Source: Pseudomonas sp. GM78 (GTDB taxonomy: Bacteria; Pseudomonadota; Gammaproteobacteria; Pseudomonadales; Pseudomonadaceae). From it: a DNA stretch of 64,000 bases. This document shows positions 22,911-31,902 of the stretch, piece after piece (position 1 is the stretch's first letter; each line of letters starts with the position of its first letter). The translations under genes were made by a program, and so were the position numbers. The stretch is from positions 57,045 to 121,044 of the forward strand of contig NZ_AKJF01000074.1 of assembly GCF_000282475.1 (NCBI RefSeq). Reading direction: 5' to 3'. The notes beneath the pieces were generated by a model. That model worked only from the letters and a program-made list of their open reading frames with translations. It searched no databases and had not been told where the DNA came from.

Positions 22911-23028
22911 TGTAGGGGCGAGCATGCTCCGGGCGGCGTTCCGACGATGGACTAAAGAGCGCCGCGGTTATCCAGGAAACACGCGTCATCGTTAACGACC
23001 ATCGCGAGCAGGCTCGCTCCCACAGGGG
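22911..23028. repeat. Decayed REP doublet, family B
   Basis: The left arm TGTAGGGGCGAGCATGCTCC is diverged. The right arm CATCGCGAGCAGGCTCGCTC plus CCACAGG is near consensus. The centre is longer than in other copies. It lies just past the APE operon's last stop codon. Confidence 0.7.
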
Positions 23029-23040
23029 AAATATTTCAGG

Positions 23041-24267
23041 TTACGACCAGCGCTTGAAAATCAGCGACGTATTCACCCCGCCAAACGCGAAGTTGTTGTT
23101 CATCACATACTGGTTGCTCATCTGCCGAAACTCGCCACGCAGGTAATCCAGCTTGCCGCAATGCGGGTCGACCTCGTCGAGGTTCAGGGTATGGACGTAC
23201 AGGTCGCTGTTCATCATTTCGATGCTGAACCAGGACTCCAGCGCGCCACAGGCGCCAAGGGTGTGGCCGAGGAAGCTCTTTTGTGAGCTGATCGGCATGT
23301 GTTGGCCGAACAGGCTGCTGGTGGCCAGGGTTTCGGCGATGTCGCCCTGTTCGGTGGCCGTGCCGTGACCGTTGACGTAGCCGATGTCGGCAGGGCTCAA
23401 GCCCGCGTCTTCCAGGGCCAGTTCCATGGCCCGGCTCATGGTGACTTGTTCCGGGCGGGTGGTGTGCTGGCCGTCGGCATTGCTGCCGAAACCGACGAGT
23501 TCGGCGTGAATACGGGCACCCCGTGCAAGGGCGTGTTCCAGTTCTTCGAGCACCAGCATGCCGCCGCCTTCACCGATCACCAGGCCGTCGCGCCCTTTGT
23601 CGTAGGGGCGCGGGGTGGTGTGCGGGGCGTTGTTTTTCAGGCTGGTGGCGTAGAGGGCGTCGAACACCATGGCTTCGGTCGGGCACAGTTCCTCGGCGCC
23701 GCCTGCGAGCATCAGCGGCAGGCGGCCGAACTTGATGGCTTCGTAGGCATAGCCGATGCCTTGGCTGCCGCTGGTGCAGGCACTGGAGGTGGGGATCAGG
23801 CGGCCGGTGAGGCCGAAGAAGATGCTGATATTGGCCGCCGTGGTGTGCGGCATCATGCGCACGTAGGAGTTGGCGTTCAGGCCTTCGGCCACCGAGTTGA
23901 GCAGCATGTTGCCGAACGCCTTGATCTCGTCAGTGCTGCCGGTGGACGAGCCGCAGGCAACGCCCATGCGCCCGTCCTTGATCGATTCGTCGCCGAGCAA
24001 TCCGGCGTCGGCCAGCGCCTGTTCCGCCGCGCCGACGGCCAAGCGTGAAACGCGGCCCATGCTGCGCAGTTGTTTGCGCGTCCAGTGGCTGGGCACCTTG
24101 AAGTCATCGATGGGCCCGGCCAGGCGCGTATTGAGTTCGGTGAAGCGGTCCCATTCGTCCATGCGGCGGATGCCGCTGCGGTTGGCCACGAAGTGGCCGG
24201 CGATGGTTGCCCAATCGCTGCCCAGCGAGGTGATGCCGGCCATGCCGGTGACGACGACGCGCTTCAT
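23041..24267 (-). CDS. Aryl polyene beta-ketoacyl-ACP synthase (ApeR-like)
   Basis: This FabF-type ketosynthase extends the polyene chain by decarboxylative condensation of malonyl-ACP. Catalytic Cys164 (SSACTSGSQG) and the two histidines in NGHGTATEQGD and SFLGHTLGACG are intact. The start MKRVVVTGMAG at 24267 overlaps the upstream ketoreductase stop as TGATG; an in-frame codon two residues earlier is unlikely. It has 408 residues. It is the last gene of the operon. Assignment to ApeR rather than ApeO rests on its position and on the other ketosynthase lying beside the DUF3261 gene. Confidence 0.88.
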   Translation of the reverse strand: MKRVVVTGMAGITSLGSDWATIAGHFVANRSGIRRMDEWDRFTELNTRLAGPIDDFKVPSHWTRKQLRSMGRVSRLAVGAAEQALADAGLLGDESIKDGRMGVACGSSTGSTDEIKAFGNMLLNSVAEGLNANSYVRMMPHTTAANISIFFGLTGRLIPTSSACTSGSQGIGYAYEAIKFGRLPLMLAGGAEELCPTEAMVFDALYATSLKNNAPHTTPRPYDKGRDGLVIGEGGGMLVLEELEHALARGARIHAELVGFGSNADGQHTTRPEQVTMSRAMELALEDAGLSPADIGYVNGHGTATEQGDIAETLATSSLFGQHMPISSQKSFLGHTLGACGALESWFSIEMMNSDLYVHTLNLDEVDPHCGKLDYLRGEFRQMSNQYVMNNNFAFGGVNTSLIFKRWS

Positions 24268-24995
24268 CAGCACAGGCCTCCATTGACGGCCAGAACCTGC
24301 CGGGTGATGTACGAGGCTTCCGCCGACATCAGGAAATTCACCGCGCCGGCCACCTCTTCAGGGGTGCCCATGCGCTGTGCGGGGATCATCTTCATCATTT
24401 CTTCCACCGGCACGTTTTCATCGAGCATGGCTGTGTCGATCAGGCCGGGTGCGACACAGTTGACGGTGATCTTGCGCTTGCCCAACTCGATCGCCAACGC
24501 CTTCGCCGCACCGATCAATCCGGCCTTCGAGGCGCTGTAGTTGACCTGGCCACGATTGCCGATCAAGCCGGACACCGAGGTGATGCAGACTATCCGCCCG
24601 GCGGCGCGCCGACGGATCATCGGCATCATCACCGGGTGCAGCACGTTGTAGAAACCGTCGAGGTTGGTGCGCATCACCACATCCCAATCATCCTCGCTCA
24701 GCGCCGGAAAAGCACCGTCACGCGTCAGCCCGGCGTTGAGCACCACGCCGTAATAGGCGCCATGGGTTTCAACGTCGGCCTCAAGAATGGCTTTGCAGCC
24801 GGCGCGGTCGGACACGTCGAATTGCAGGATGCGCGCCGTGCGACCCAGGGCCTCGATCTCGACTTGCACGGCTTGGGCATCCGCCAGGCCACTGCGGCAA
24901 TGCAGCACGATGTCATGCCCGGCCTGGGCCAGGCGCAGGGCGATGGCGCGGCCGATGCCACGGCTGGAACCGGTGACCAGTACGAATTCAGTCAT
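24267..24995 (-). CDS. Aryl polyene 3-ketoacyl-ACP reductase (ApeQ-like, FabG family)
   Basis: This short-chain dehydrogenase reduces the 3-keto group of the growing ACP-bound chain with NADPH. It has the TGSSRGIGRAIALRL nucleotide motif at the N-terminus, the Ser in ITSVSGL and the YSASK catalytic Tyr/Lys pair. It has 242 residues, the usual length. The ATG overlaps the upstream dehydratase stop (ATGA), and its own stop overlaps the next ketosynthase (TGATG). Confidence 0.92.
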   Translation of the reverse strand: MTEFVLVTGSSRGIGRAIALRLAQAGHDIVLHCRSGLADAQAVQVEIEALGRTARILQFDVSDRAGCKAILEADVETHGAYYGVVLNAGLTRDGAFPALSEDDWDVVMRTNLDGFYNVLHPVMMPMIRRRAAGRIVCITSVSGLIGNRGQVNYSASKAGLIGAAKALAIELGKRKITVNCVAPGLIDTAMLDENVPVEEMMKMIPAQRMGTPEEVAGAVNFLMSAEASYITRQVLAVNGGLC

Positions 24996-25453
24996 GACTG
25001 GACTCCTTCGGATTCATGAAGATATTGAGCCGCCTGGGGCGGGCGATACACGTTCAGGCGGGCGCTGGCGTGAATGCCGGGTGCGTTGATGTGGCACTCG
25101 AACACGCCCATGCCGTTGTCATCTTCCAGCGAGCGGATGCCATGCAGGGTCAGCTCGGTGCCGGCGGGAAAACGGTCGACGTTGCATTCGAACTTGCGGG
25201 AACCGAGCAAAAAGCCCAGCTCCACGGCATCGCCACGCTGGCGCGCCTGGCAACCGGCGAAGGCCGCGACGCTCTGGGCCATCAGTTCAATCCCGACCCA
25301 GGCCGGCAGGCTGCCGTCGTCGAGGTTGAACAGCCCGCCGGGCTTGACCCTGAGGCGGGTATGAATCTGTTCTTCATCGAATGCCAGGATCTCGTCGATG
25401 AGAATCATGTCGCCAGCGTGGGGCAGCAGTTCGGCGAGCGGCCAGTCAATCAT
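24992..25453 (-). CDS. Aryl polyene hotdog dehydratase (ApeP-like)
   Basis: This 153-residue hotdog-fold protein starts MIDWPLAELLPHAGDMILID. Its Glu in WVGIELMAQSVAAF aligns with the catalytic Glu of FabZ-type dehydratases, but the FabZ-type GHFP histidine is absent. In studied APE systems two dehydratase subunits (ApeI and ApeP) work as a complex, and here the His-bearing partner is the C-terminal domain of the ligase encoded at 36093-37772. The start overlaps the upstream ketosynthase stop by four bases. Confidence 0.85.
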   Translation of the reverse strand: MIDWPLAELLPHAGDMILIDEILAFDEEQIHTRLRVKPGGLFNLDDGSLPAWVGIELMAQSVAAFAGCQARQRGDAVELGFLLGSRKFECNVDRFPAGTELTLHGIRSLEDDNGMGVFECHINAPGIHASARLNVYRPPQAAQYLHESEGVQS

Positions 25454-26646
25454 GGGGCGTCTCCGATAATCAGGCTGACGTTGTTGCCACCGAAGGCGAA
25501 GGAATTGCTCATCAGGTAGCGAGGTCCAGTGGACGCCAGGCGATCGGCGGGAGTCACCCATTTCAGGGCGGGCAGTTCGGGATCGGCCTGGCCGTCCCAG
25601 ACATGCGGTGCCAGGCTGTGTTCGCGGTTGTCGTCACTCAGGCTCAACCAGCAGAACGCGGCTTCCAGCGCGCCGGCCGCACCAAGGGTATGACCGGTCA
25701 TGGGTTTGGTCGAAGAGCAGGGCACGCCGGCCGGGAACAAGGCCGCCACCGCGTGGCTTTCCATGGCGTCGTTGTGCGGGGTGGCGGTGCCATGCAGGTT
25801 CAGGTAGGCGATCTGCCCGGGTTGCAGGTTGGCCCGGCTCAACGCCTTGCGCATCGCCTGTTGGGCGCCGCGGCCAGTGGGTTCCGGTGCGGAAATGTGG
25901 TGTGCATCGGAACTGGCGCCACTGCCCAGCAGGGCGATCGGCTGGCTGTCGCCAGGCTGTTTGCTCATCAGGAACAGCACGGCGGCTTCGCCGATATTGA
26001 TGCCGTTGCGGTTCACCGAAAAAGGATTGCAGCGTTGCCCGGACACCGCTTCAAGTGCCGAGAACCCGTTGAGGGTCAGCTTGCACAGGGTGTCGACACC
26101 ACCGCACAGCACCACGTCGCACACGCCCAGATCGAGCAAGCGCTGGGCACTCATCAATGCGCGTGCGCTGGAGGTGCAGGCGGTGGAAATCACATAGGCC
26201 GGGCCGCTCAATTGCAGCCAGTCGGCGAGAAAATTCGCCGGTGCGCCGAGTTCCTGTTGCTGGTAGTCGTATTCGGCCGGGAATTGCTGTTCGCGCACGT
26301 AACGGGCCAGGCCTTGGCTGGCTTCCTCGATGCCCGAAGTACTGGTGCCCAGCACGATACCGATGCGGTCGCGACCGTAGGCCTGGATCGCCTGATCGAT
26401 ATCACTGCGAATTTGCAGTACGGCCTCCATCAGCAATTGATTGTTGCGGCTGCGTTGGCAGGTCAGCTCTGCGGGAATCGGCACGAGTGCGCCCTGGACC
26501 GCGCCCACCGGCAATGACCGCTCCGGCACCCAGCCGGCCTCGCTGCGCATGCCGGAGCAATCGCCGGCGAACAGGTTGCGGGCGACTTCGTTTTTGTCGC
26601 GGCCCAGGGCGCAGACGACCCCGAGGGCATTGAGGTAAGCCGTCAT
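25450..26646 (-). CDS. Aryl polyene beta-ketoacyl-ACP synthase (ApeO-like)
   Basis: This second ketosynthase has 398 residues. Catalytic Cys157 lies in STACTSSARAL, and the histidines are in LHGTATPHND and MTGHTLGAAGA. In characterised APE clusters ApeO pairs with the cysteine-less chain length factor ApeC, which here is encoded at the far end of the operon (39601-40326). ATGA overlaps join it to the DUF3261 lipoprotein gene upstream and the dehydratase downstream. Confidence 0.87.
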   Translation of the reverse strand: MTAYLNALGVVCALGRDKNEVARNLFAGDCSGMRSEAGWVPERSLPVGAVQGALVPIPAELTCQRSRNNQLLMEAVLQIRSDIDQAIQAYGRDRIGIVLGTSTSGIEEASQGLARYVREQQFPAEYDYQQQELGAPANFLADWLQLSGPAYVISTACTSSARALMSAQRLLDLGVCDVVLCGGVDTLCKLTLNGFSALEAVSGQRCNPFSVNRNGINIGEAAVLFLMSKQPGDSQPIALLGSGASSDAHHISAPEPTGRGAQQAMRKALSRANLQPGQIAYLNLHGTATPHNDAMESHAVAALFPAGVPCSSTKPMTGHTLGAAGALEAAFCWLSLSDDNREHSLAPHVWDGQADPELPALKWVTPADRLASTGPRYLMSNSFAFGGNNVSLIIGDAP

Positions 26647-27125
26647 GGTGCGTCACCGCTCAGGGGCGTGATTTGATATGTCGGGCCTTTGGGCAAATTC
26701 AATTCGAAGCTCAATGGTTGTGAGTAACGGACGTCCCAGCGCGCCGGCAACGAGCGTTGTGCCCCGTGCTGCCACGCCTGCGGATAGTTGCCAGGCAGTT
26801 CATCCCTGGGGGTCAGGGCAAACAGCAACGCGGCGAACAGCTCGCGGGCTTCCGGGTTGGGCGGCAGCAGGCCATCGGCGTGCCAATGGCCATCGATCAG
26901 TTTCTGACGGGCCTGGGGAATACCCAGCAAGTCCATCATCGACCAGCGAATGGCCGGACCTTCACGCTGGATGACCAGCACCCAATCCAGCCGCTGTTCG
27001 GCTTGCAGGCGCTGGATGTGCAATTGCAGCGGCAACGCCACGCTCGGGGTCTGTTCGGGCAGCGGCGCCTGGCTGGCACAGGCGCACAGCAACAGGATGC
27101 AGCCCAACAGCAGATATCGAATCAT
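26643..27125 (-). CDS. DUF3261 lipoprotein (ApeN-like)
   Basis: This protein of about 160 residues has a lipoprotein signal peptide: MIRYLLLGCILLLCACAS, with the lipobox cysteine at about residue 16. It belongs to the DUF3261 group found beside APE exporters and probably helps place the pigment in the outer membrane together with the LolA-like and MMPL proteins. ATG 27125 has GAAGGG 8 bases upstream; an in-frame GTG at 27134 would add three residues. It has the ATGA overlap with the ketosynthase downstream. Confidence 0.85.
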   Translation of the reverse strand: MIRYLLLGCILLLCACASQAPLPEQTPSVALPLQLHIQRLQAEQRLDWVLVIQREGPAIRWSMMDLLGIPQARQKLIDGHWHADGLLPPNPEARELFAALLFALTPRDELPGNYPQAWQHGAQRSLPARWDVRYSQPLSFELNLPKGPTYQITPLSGDAP

Positions 27126-27175
27126 CAGGCACACCCTTCAACGGGTTTGCGCACCACGTAGCGTTTGCCAGTCAT
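27125..27175 (-). CDS. Possible 16-codon ORF bridging the oxidoreductase and DUF3261 genes
   Basis: This ORF encodes MTGKRYVVRKPVEGCA. Its ATG overlaps the upstream oxidoreductase stop (ATGA), and its TGA overlaps the ATG of the DUF3261 gene (TGATG), exactly the coupling used elsewhere in this operon. It fills a gap that would otherwise break the coupling and covers the ribosome site GAAGGG of the next gene. It could be a translated coupling peptide, a remnant of a lost gene, or chance. No function is known. Confidence 0.3.
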   Translation of the reverse strand: MTGKRYVVRKPVEGCA

Positions 27176-28419
27176 GTCGCATCCCGTGCACAGAGTTCTG
27201 ACAGCATCCGCAGTCGACGTTTCGGTTCGGCGACGAATGGATTGCGCTCGTCCCAGGCATAACCGGCGAGGATCGAGCTGATCATGCGGCGGATTTCCGC
27301 ATTGCCGTCAGGGTAGTAAATCACGTCCTGGAATGTCCCGGCGTACCAGCCCTCGACGTAGCAGCGGAACGTATCGACGCCGCGCTTGAGGGGTTCGGCG
27401 AACTCACGCTGCCAGTCCACGGCCTCGCCTTGCAGCTGGCGGTGCAGCACCCCGGCGGCCATGCTCGCCGAGCGCATGGCGATGGTCACGCCGGAGGAGA
27501 ACACCGGGTCGAGGAATTCCGCCGCATTGCCCAGCAGCGCAAAGCCCGGCCCGTGCAGGGTTTTCACATTGGCGGAGTAACCGCCGATGGTGCGTGCTGG
27601 CGTGTCCCACACCGCATTGTCCAGCACTCCGGCCAGGCTGGGAGTCTCGGCAATGAAGCCGCGCAGGCAATCGTCGAGGTTGTCGCTGCGGCCCGCGAAG
27701 TGTTCCGCTGCGGCCACCACGCCGACCGAGCAGCGACCATTGCTGAACGGAATGGTCCAGAACCAGACGTCACGCTGCACAGGGTGGGTGGTGATGAGGA
27801 TCTTGGTGCGATCGAAGTTCGGGTGGTCGATATGGTCTTCGACATGGGTGAACACCGCCTGGCGTACCGGGAAATTCGACGGTGCTTCAAGGTCGAGCAG
27901 GCGCGGAAGGACGCGGCCGTATCCGCTGGCGTCGAGCATGAAGTCAGCCTCGATGCGGTACTCGCTGCCGTCCTCGCGTCGTACACCGAGTATCGGCTTG
28001 GCCTGATCGAAATCGACGCTGACGATGGTTTCGCCATAGCGGATTTCCACGCCTTGCAGTGCGGCCTGATCAGCCAGCAGTTTGTCGAAATCGGCGCGCT
28101 GGACCTGGAACGTCGTCGGCTTGCCCGGCGTGAATGTATCGCCGAAATCGAAGGTGCTGTAACGCTCGCGCCAGGCAAACGCGGCCCCGGTTTTCAATTG
28201 GAAACCCGCGGCGTTGACGGCGTCGAGCATGCCCGCTTCTTCGACGAAATCCAGGCAGTGGGACAACAGGCTTTCGCCGATGGAAAACCGCGGGAAATGC
28301 TGACGCTCGATCACCAGTACGTCATGCCCCTTGCGCTTGAGCAGCGCGGCGGCGATGGCCCCTGAGGGACCAGCGCCGATGACCAGGATCTGGCGACGTT
28401 GCGTTTCAACGATTGGCAT
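27172..28419 (-). CDS. FAD-dependent oxidoreductase with halogenase motifs, APE operon
   Basis: It has 415 residues of the flavin-dependent halogenase/monooxygenase superfamily. The FAD motif GAGPSG lies at 15-20. Lys76 (FQLKTGAAF) sits where phenol/pyrrole halogenases such as CndH and PltA carry their catalytic lysine, and WFWTIP at 219-224 matches the WxWxIP halogenase motif. Both motifs argue for halogenation of the aryl head group, comparable to brominated xanthomonadins. The same fold also includes hydroxylases and reductases, so the reaction is unproven. It is coupled to the 16-codon ORF downstream and starts just before the antiporter gene's stop (14-base overlap). Confidence 0.75.
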   Translation of the reverse strand: MPIVETQRRQILVIGAGPSGAIAAALLKRKGHDVLVIERQHFPRFSIGESLLSHCLDFVEEAGMLDAVNAAGFQLKTGAAFAWRERYSTFDFGDTFTPGKPTTFQVQRADFDKLLADQAALQGVEIRYGETIVSVDFDQAKPILGVRREDGSEYRIEADFMLDASGYGRVLPRLLDLEAPSNFPVRQAVFTHVEDHIDHPNFDRTKILITTHPVQRDVWFWTIPFSNGRCSVGVVAAAEHFAGRSDNLDDCLRGFIAETPSLAGVLDNAVWDTPARTIGGYSANVKTLHGPGFALLGNAAEFLDPVFSSGVTIAMRSASMAAGVLHRQLQGEAVDWQREFAEPLKRGVDTFRCYVEGWYAGTFQDVIYYPDGNAEIRRMISSILAGYAWDERNPFVAEPKRRLRMLSELCARDAT

Positions 28420-29566
28420 GGGGGCTCCTTGCCGGGGCGGCAGCTATCAATGGGACTTTATGCATGCCGGCCAGTGCCGGCAGCAGGGTCGCGACCAGGC
28501 CCATCAGCATCAACGCAAAGTACAGCGCCGGGCTGATGAGCTGTTGTTGCAGCAGCAGGTTGAGAAAGACGATCTCGCTCAAGCCGCGAATGTTCAGCAG
28601 CACGCTTTCGCGCCAGCGGCTGGCACCCTGGAACGAGGCGCCGGCCCAGCCAAGGCCGAGCCAGTTGCCCAGCAGCTTGCTGGCAATCGGCAACAGCAGC
28701 AGGGCCGCCAGCTGCGCCCAGCCCAGGCTGTCCATCGCGCTGTGCACGTTGATCTGCACGATACCGAACGTGAGGATCAGGGGAATGGCGATGTAGGTCT
28801 GCAAGCGGCTCATCCAGATCGCCGGCAACGGCAGGATCAGCGGTGCCTTGAGGGCCGCCATGATCAGTACATAACCGATGCCGAAAATCAGGGCATTTAG
28901 CTTGTAGTGTTCGGCGACCACCAGCAACGCGAAAAAGCCCAGGCTGTAGAGCCACGTTTGCCGCAGGCCCAGCAAACGCAGGAGCACCGGCAGACACGCG
29001 CCGGCCAGGGGCAGCAGCAGGCTGCTCAGGTTCAGGCTGCCCTGGGCGAGGGCGAACAGGGTCCAGCAAGCCAGGTCGATGATGATCGCGGTTTGCACCA
29101 GGCGTCGGGTGGCGGCGTGCGGGTAAGCGATGTGCCGCAGGTACAGGTACAACACCGGGATCGCGGTAATGGCGAACAACAGGCCGACCGCCAGCGAACT
29201 GATCCAGGGTTGCGGCGGCAGCAGCCAGATGGCCGTGGCCAGGCCGCAGGCGAACGGAATGCAGAAACTCGGCAGGGCGATTTTCAGGCTCTGGCGGTCC
29301 AGTTGCAGGTCGATCACATCACTGAGGATATAGCCCAGCAGCAGCGCGAAACTCAGGCTGTAGAGGTTCCTCAGCCAGCCGGGAGACACCAGCGCCGTGC
29401 CGCTCAGCTGCCATTGCGGTTCGATCCAGAAGTACATCAGCAGGGGCAGGCCGAGGGTCGCCAGCAACAACTGGCTGACGATCGGAATCAGGCCGAAATG
29501 GCGACCGATCCGGGTCGCCAGGGCGAACAGTACCAGGGCCATCGCCCAGAACAGCGCAATCATCAT
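28406..29566 (-). CDS. CPA2-type cation/proton antiporter-like membrane protein in the APE operon
   Basis: This 386-residue protein has about 11-12 membrane helices. Three CPA2 hallmarks are visible: FAITAIPVLYLYL (the family's SITAFPVLARIL), AIIIDLACW, where one Asp of the usual DD pair remains, and IRGLSEIVFLNLLLQ (the family's RGLxELVxLNI). It lacks any cytoplasmic RCK domain. The start is taken as ATG 29566, which overlaps the MMPL exporter stop (ATGA). A role in ion or pH balance, or in supporting export, is inference only; I do not know it as a standard APE gene. Confidence 0.7.
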   Translation of the reverse strand: MMIALFWAMALVLFALATRIGRHFGLIPIVSQLLLATLGLPLLMYFWIEPQWQLSGTALVSPGWLRNLYSLSFALLLGYILSDVIDLQLDRQSLKIALPSFCIPFACGLATAIWLLPPQPWISSLAVGLLFAITAIPVLYLYLRHIAYPHAATRRLVQTAIIIDLACWTLFALAQGSLNLSSLLLPLAGACLPVLLRLLGLRQTWLYSLGFFALLVVAEHYKLNALIFGIGYVLIMAALKAPLILPLPAIWMSRLQTYIAIPLILTFGIVQINVHSAMDSLGWAQLAALLLLPIASKLLGNWLGLGWAGASFQGASRWRESVLLNIRGLSEIVFLNLLLQQQLISPALYFALMLMGLVATLLPALAGMHKVPLIAAAPARSPHANR

Positions 29567-31902
29567 GTTGTCGGTTCCGTGAGGCTGGCGGCATGCACCT
29601 GGCGACCGGCCCAGGGCGCGAGCAGGAAGCTGAAGATCAGGCCCAGGCTCACTGACAGCCCGAAGTTGCTCACCGCCGGCGTGCTCGACACCGCCAGCAG
29701 GCCAAACGACAGCCAGGTGGTCAGTGCGGCCAGCAAGGTGCCCAGCAGGCTCACGGCGGCGCCGCCGACCTGTTCGCGCATGAGGATGGCGTAGTCGACG
29801 CTGATCGCCGTCACCAGCAGCAGGCCGAACAGGCTGAACAGGGTCAATGGCTGTCCCAGCCAGCCCAGACTGGCCAGGCTGCACAAGGCCGCCAGCAATG
29901 GCAGGGACACAATGCGCAGTGCGCCGCCAGCACCGAACGGCAGGATGAGCACCAGCACGATCAGTACGCAGGAGGCAAGTTTCAATTCTGCGGCACTGAT
30001 CTGAGTGGCGGCGAACACGCTGTTCAATTCGCCCAACCGATCCACCAGTTTCACGCCTGGCAGGTCCTCGGCCTGTACCCGCAACAGGGCAGGATTGTTC
30101 AGGCCCTGCAAGCTGACCATCGCCGCCACGCCGTCAGCGGTCGGCCCCAGCCACAACAGGCGATAAGGCTCGGCCAGCGGGCCGGCCAGCGCGCTGTCGA
30201 TGTCTTCGACGGGCAATGCCTGCAACTGGCTCAGCTCCGCTTGCAGCGCCTGTGCCGGTACGCCGACATCGAGCAACGGCTGCCAGAACGGCGGCAATTT
30301 GCTTAACGCTTCGCGCACCTTGCGCTGTTCGCTGGGCGGGCTGACCAGTTGATTGAGCGATAGGTAGCCTTGAAGTTTCTCCAAACTGACCAACTGATCC
30401 AGGCGTTCACTCAGGGCGCTTTGGCGTTCGAGCAATTGCTGCTGGTCGGCCGCCTGCACCAGGAAAAACTGGCTGGTGGGTTGGTAGCCGGTGATTCGCG
30501 CAATGGTCTGCGCTTCGTCAGTCAACTGCTGCGGGGCGCCTACCCACTGGCGGATGTCGTTCCGGGTTTCGAGCTGCAGCAGGCCGCCGGCACAAAAAGC
30601 GATCAGCAGCGCCAGCAACACGGGGGTGCTCAAATGCCTGAGCAGCGCTTCGCGGCGCCCCAGTAAAAACTCGCAAAGCCGCAGGGGCCATTGCGCCGGG
30701 CGCAGCTCGGCACCCTTGAGCAGCGCGGGCAGCAGGCACACCGCGGACAAATAGGCACCCAGCAGGCCCGCCGCCGAGAACACGGCAATCTGGGTCAACG
30801 CCGGGAATGGCGTCCAGGCCAGGGCCAGGTAGCCGATGGCGCTGGTGATCAGGCTCAGGGTCAGGCCCGGTAAGGTCAGGCGTAGTGCCGGCCAGCTGTG
30901 CCAGGGTTTCAGGCTCCAGCTCTTGGACAGGTAATGCAGCGGGTAATCGACGGCGACACCGATCAGGCTCGAACCCAACACCAGCGTCATCACATGCATG
31001 TGGCCGAACAGTGCCACGCAGGCCACCGCGCCAAACAGCATGCCCACCAGTACCGGGACAAACGCCAGCAAGACGCGCCAGCGGCGGAAGGCCAGCAACA
31101 GCAACAACAGGATTCCGACCGTGGCACCGCCACCGACCCAGGTCATCTCGCGGGATGCTTGGCGCTGGCCGTTGGCGGCGTACAACAAACCACTCGCGGC
31201 CAGCAGTTGCACATCGGCCCGGGCGGCCTCCTCTCGGCTGTGCTGGAGCAGGTCGGCTACCTGCAGCGGAAGGTTCATGTCGAAAGCATTGCCGGTGGTC
31301 CGCGCCCGCAGCAGTACCCAGTGCTTGCCATCCGCCTCGGCGATAAGGGCGCCACTGCCGATGTCCAGTTGCACGGCACCGTGCTGTGGCTGGCTGTTCT
31401 GGATGCGCCCGGTCAGGCCCAGCCAGTCGTCCTGGCTCGGCACCAGGCTGAAACCGCTGAACGGGTCAAATAAGGCCTGCACCCGTTGCTGGATAAAGGC
31501 ATCGGGGTGTTCGATCAACTGCTCGCGATCTTCTGCCGCGAGCATGGCCAGTCGGCCTTGCAGCAGTTGCGTGCGCAGGGCCGGCAGGTCGGCCTGCAGG
31601 TTCCATTGGACCTTTTCGAACAGGCCGCTGGCTTGCCACTGATCTCCCAGTGTCTGCGCCATGGCAATGGCTTGCTGGCGATCAGCGTGGCCAACCAGCA
31701 CCAGCATTTCGCGGTTCAGCGGTTCCTGCATGCGTTGTTCAGCGCGCAGTTCCAGCGCATCCGGCGCTGTGCCGGGCACCAGTTCCATCAGGTTGGCCGA
31801 CAGCGGGGCGCCATCGCGCCATTGCCAGCCGGCGAGCGCCAGCACTGCCAGAAGCAGGATCAGGAACAGCCACGGCAGCCTGCGTTCACTCGGCAAAGTC
31901 AT
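29563..31902 (-). CDS. MMPL-family exporter (ApeM-like)
   Basis: This is a 779-residue inner-membrane protein of the RND/MMPL type. Helix 1 lies near residues 10-27, followed by a large periplasmic loop, a bundle of about five helices (near 250-400), a second periplasmic loop and a second bundle (about 640-770). It is the predicted exporter moving the polyene or its lipid conjugate out of the inner membrane. It overlaps the LolA-like gene by 17 bases and the antiporter gene by 4. Confidence 0.88.
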   Translation of the reverse strand: MTLPSERRLPWLFLILLLAVLALAGWQWRDGAPLSANLMELVPGTAPDALELRAEQRMQEPLNREMLVLVGHADRQQAIAMAQTLGDQWQASGLFEKVQWNLQADLPALRTQLLQGRLAMLAAEDREQLIEHPDAFIQQRVQALFDPFSGFSLVPSQDDWLGLTGRIQNSQPQHGAVQLDIGSGALIAEADGKHWVLLRARTTGNAFDMNLPLQVADLLQHSREEAARADVQLLAASGLLYAANGQRQASREMTWVGGGATVGILLLLLLAFRRWRVLLAFVPVLVGMLFGAVACVALFGHMHVMTLVLGSSLIGVAVDYPLHYLSKSWSLKPWHSWPALRLTLPGLTLSLITSAIGYLALAWTPFPALTQIAVFSAAGLLGAYLSAVCLLPALLKGAELRPAQWPLRLCEFLLGRREALLRHLSTPVLLALLIAFCAGGLLQLETRNDIRQWVGAPQQLTDEAQTIARITGYQPTSQFFLVQAADQQQLLERQSALSERLDQLVSLEKLQGYLSLNQLVSPPSEQRKVREALSKLPPFWQPLLDVGVPAQALQAELSQLQALPVEDIDSALAGPLAEPYRLLWLGPTADGVAAMVSLQGLNNPALLRVQAEDLPGVKLVDRLGELNSVFAATQISAAELKLASCVLIVLVLILPFGAGGALRIVSLPLLAALCSLASLGWLGQPLTLFSLFGLLLVTAISVDYAILMREQVGGAAVSLLGTLLAALTTWLSFGLLAVSSTPAVSNFGLSVSLGLIFSFLLAPWAGRQVHAASLTEPTT

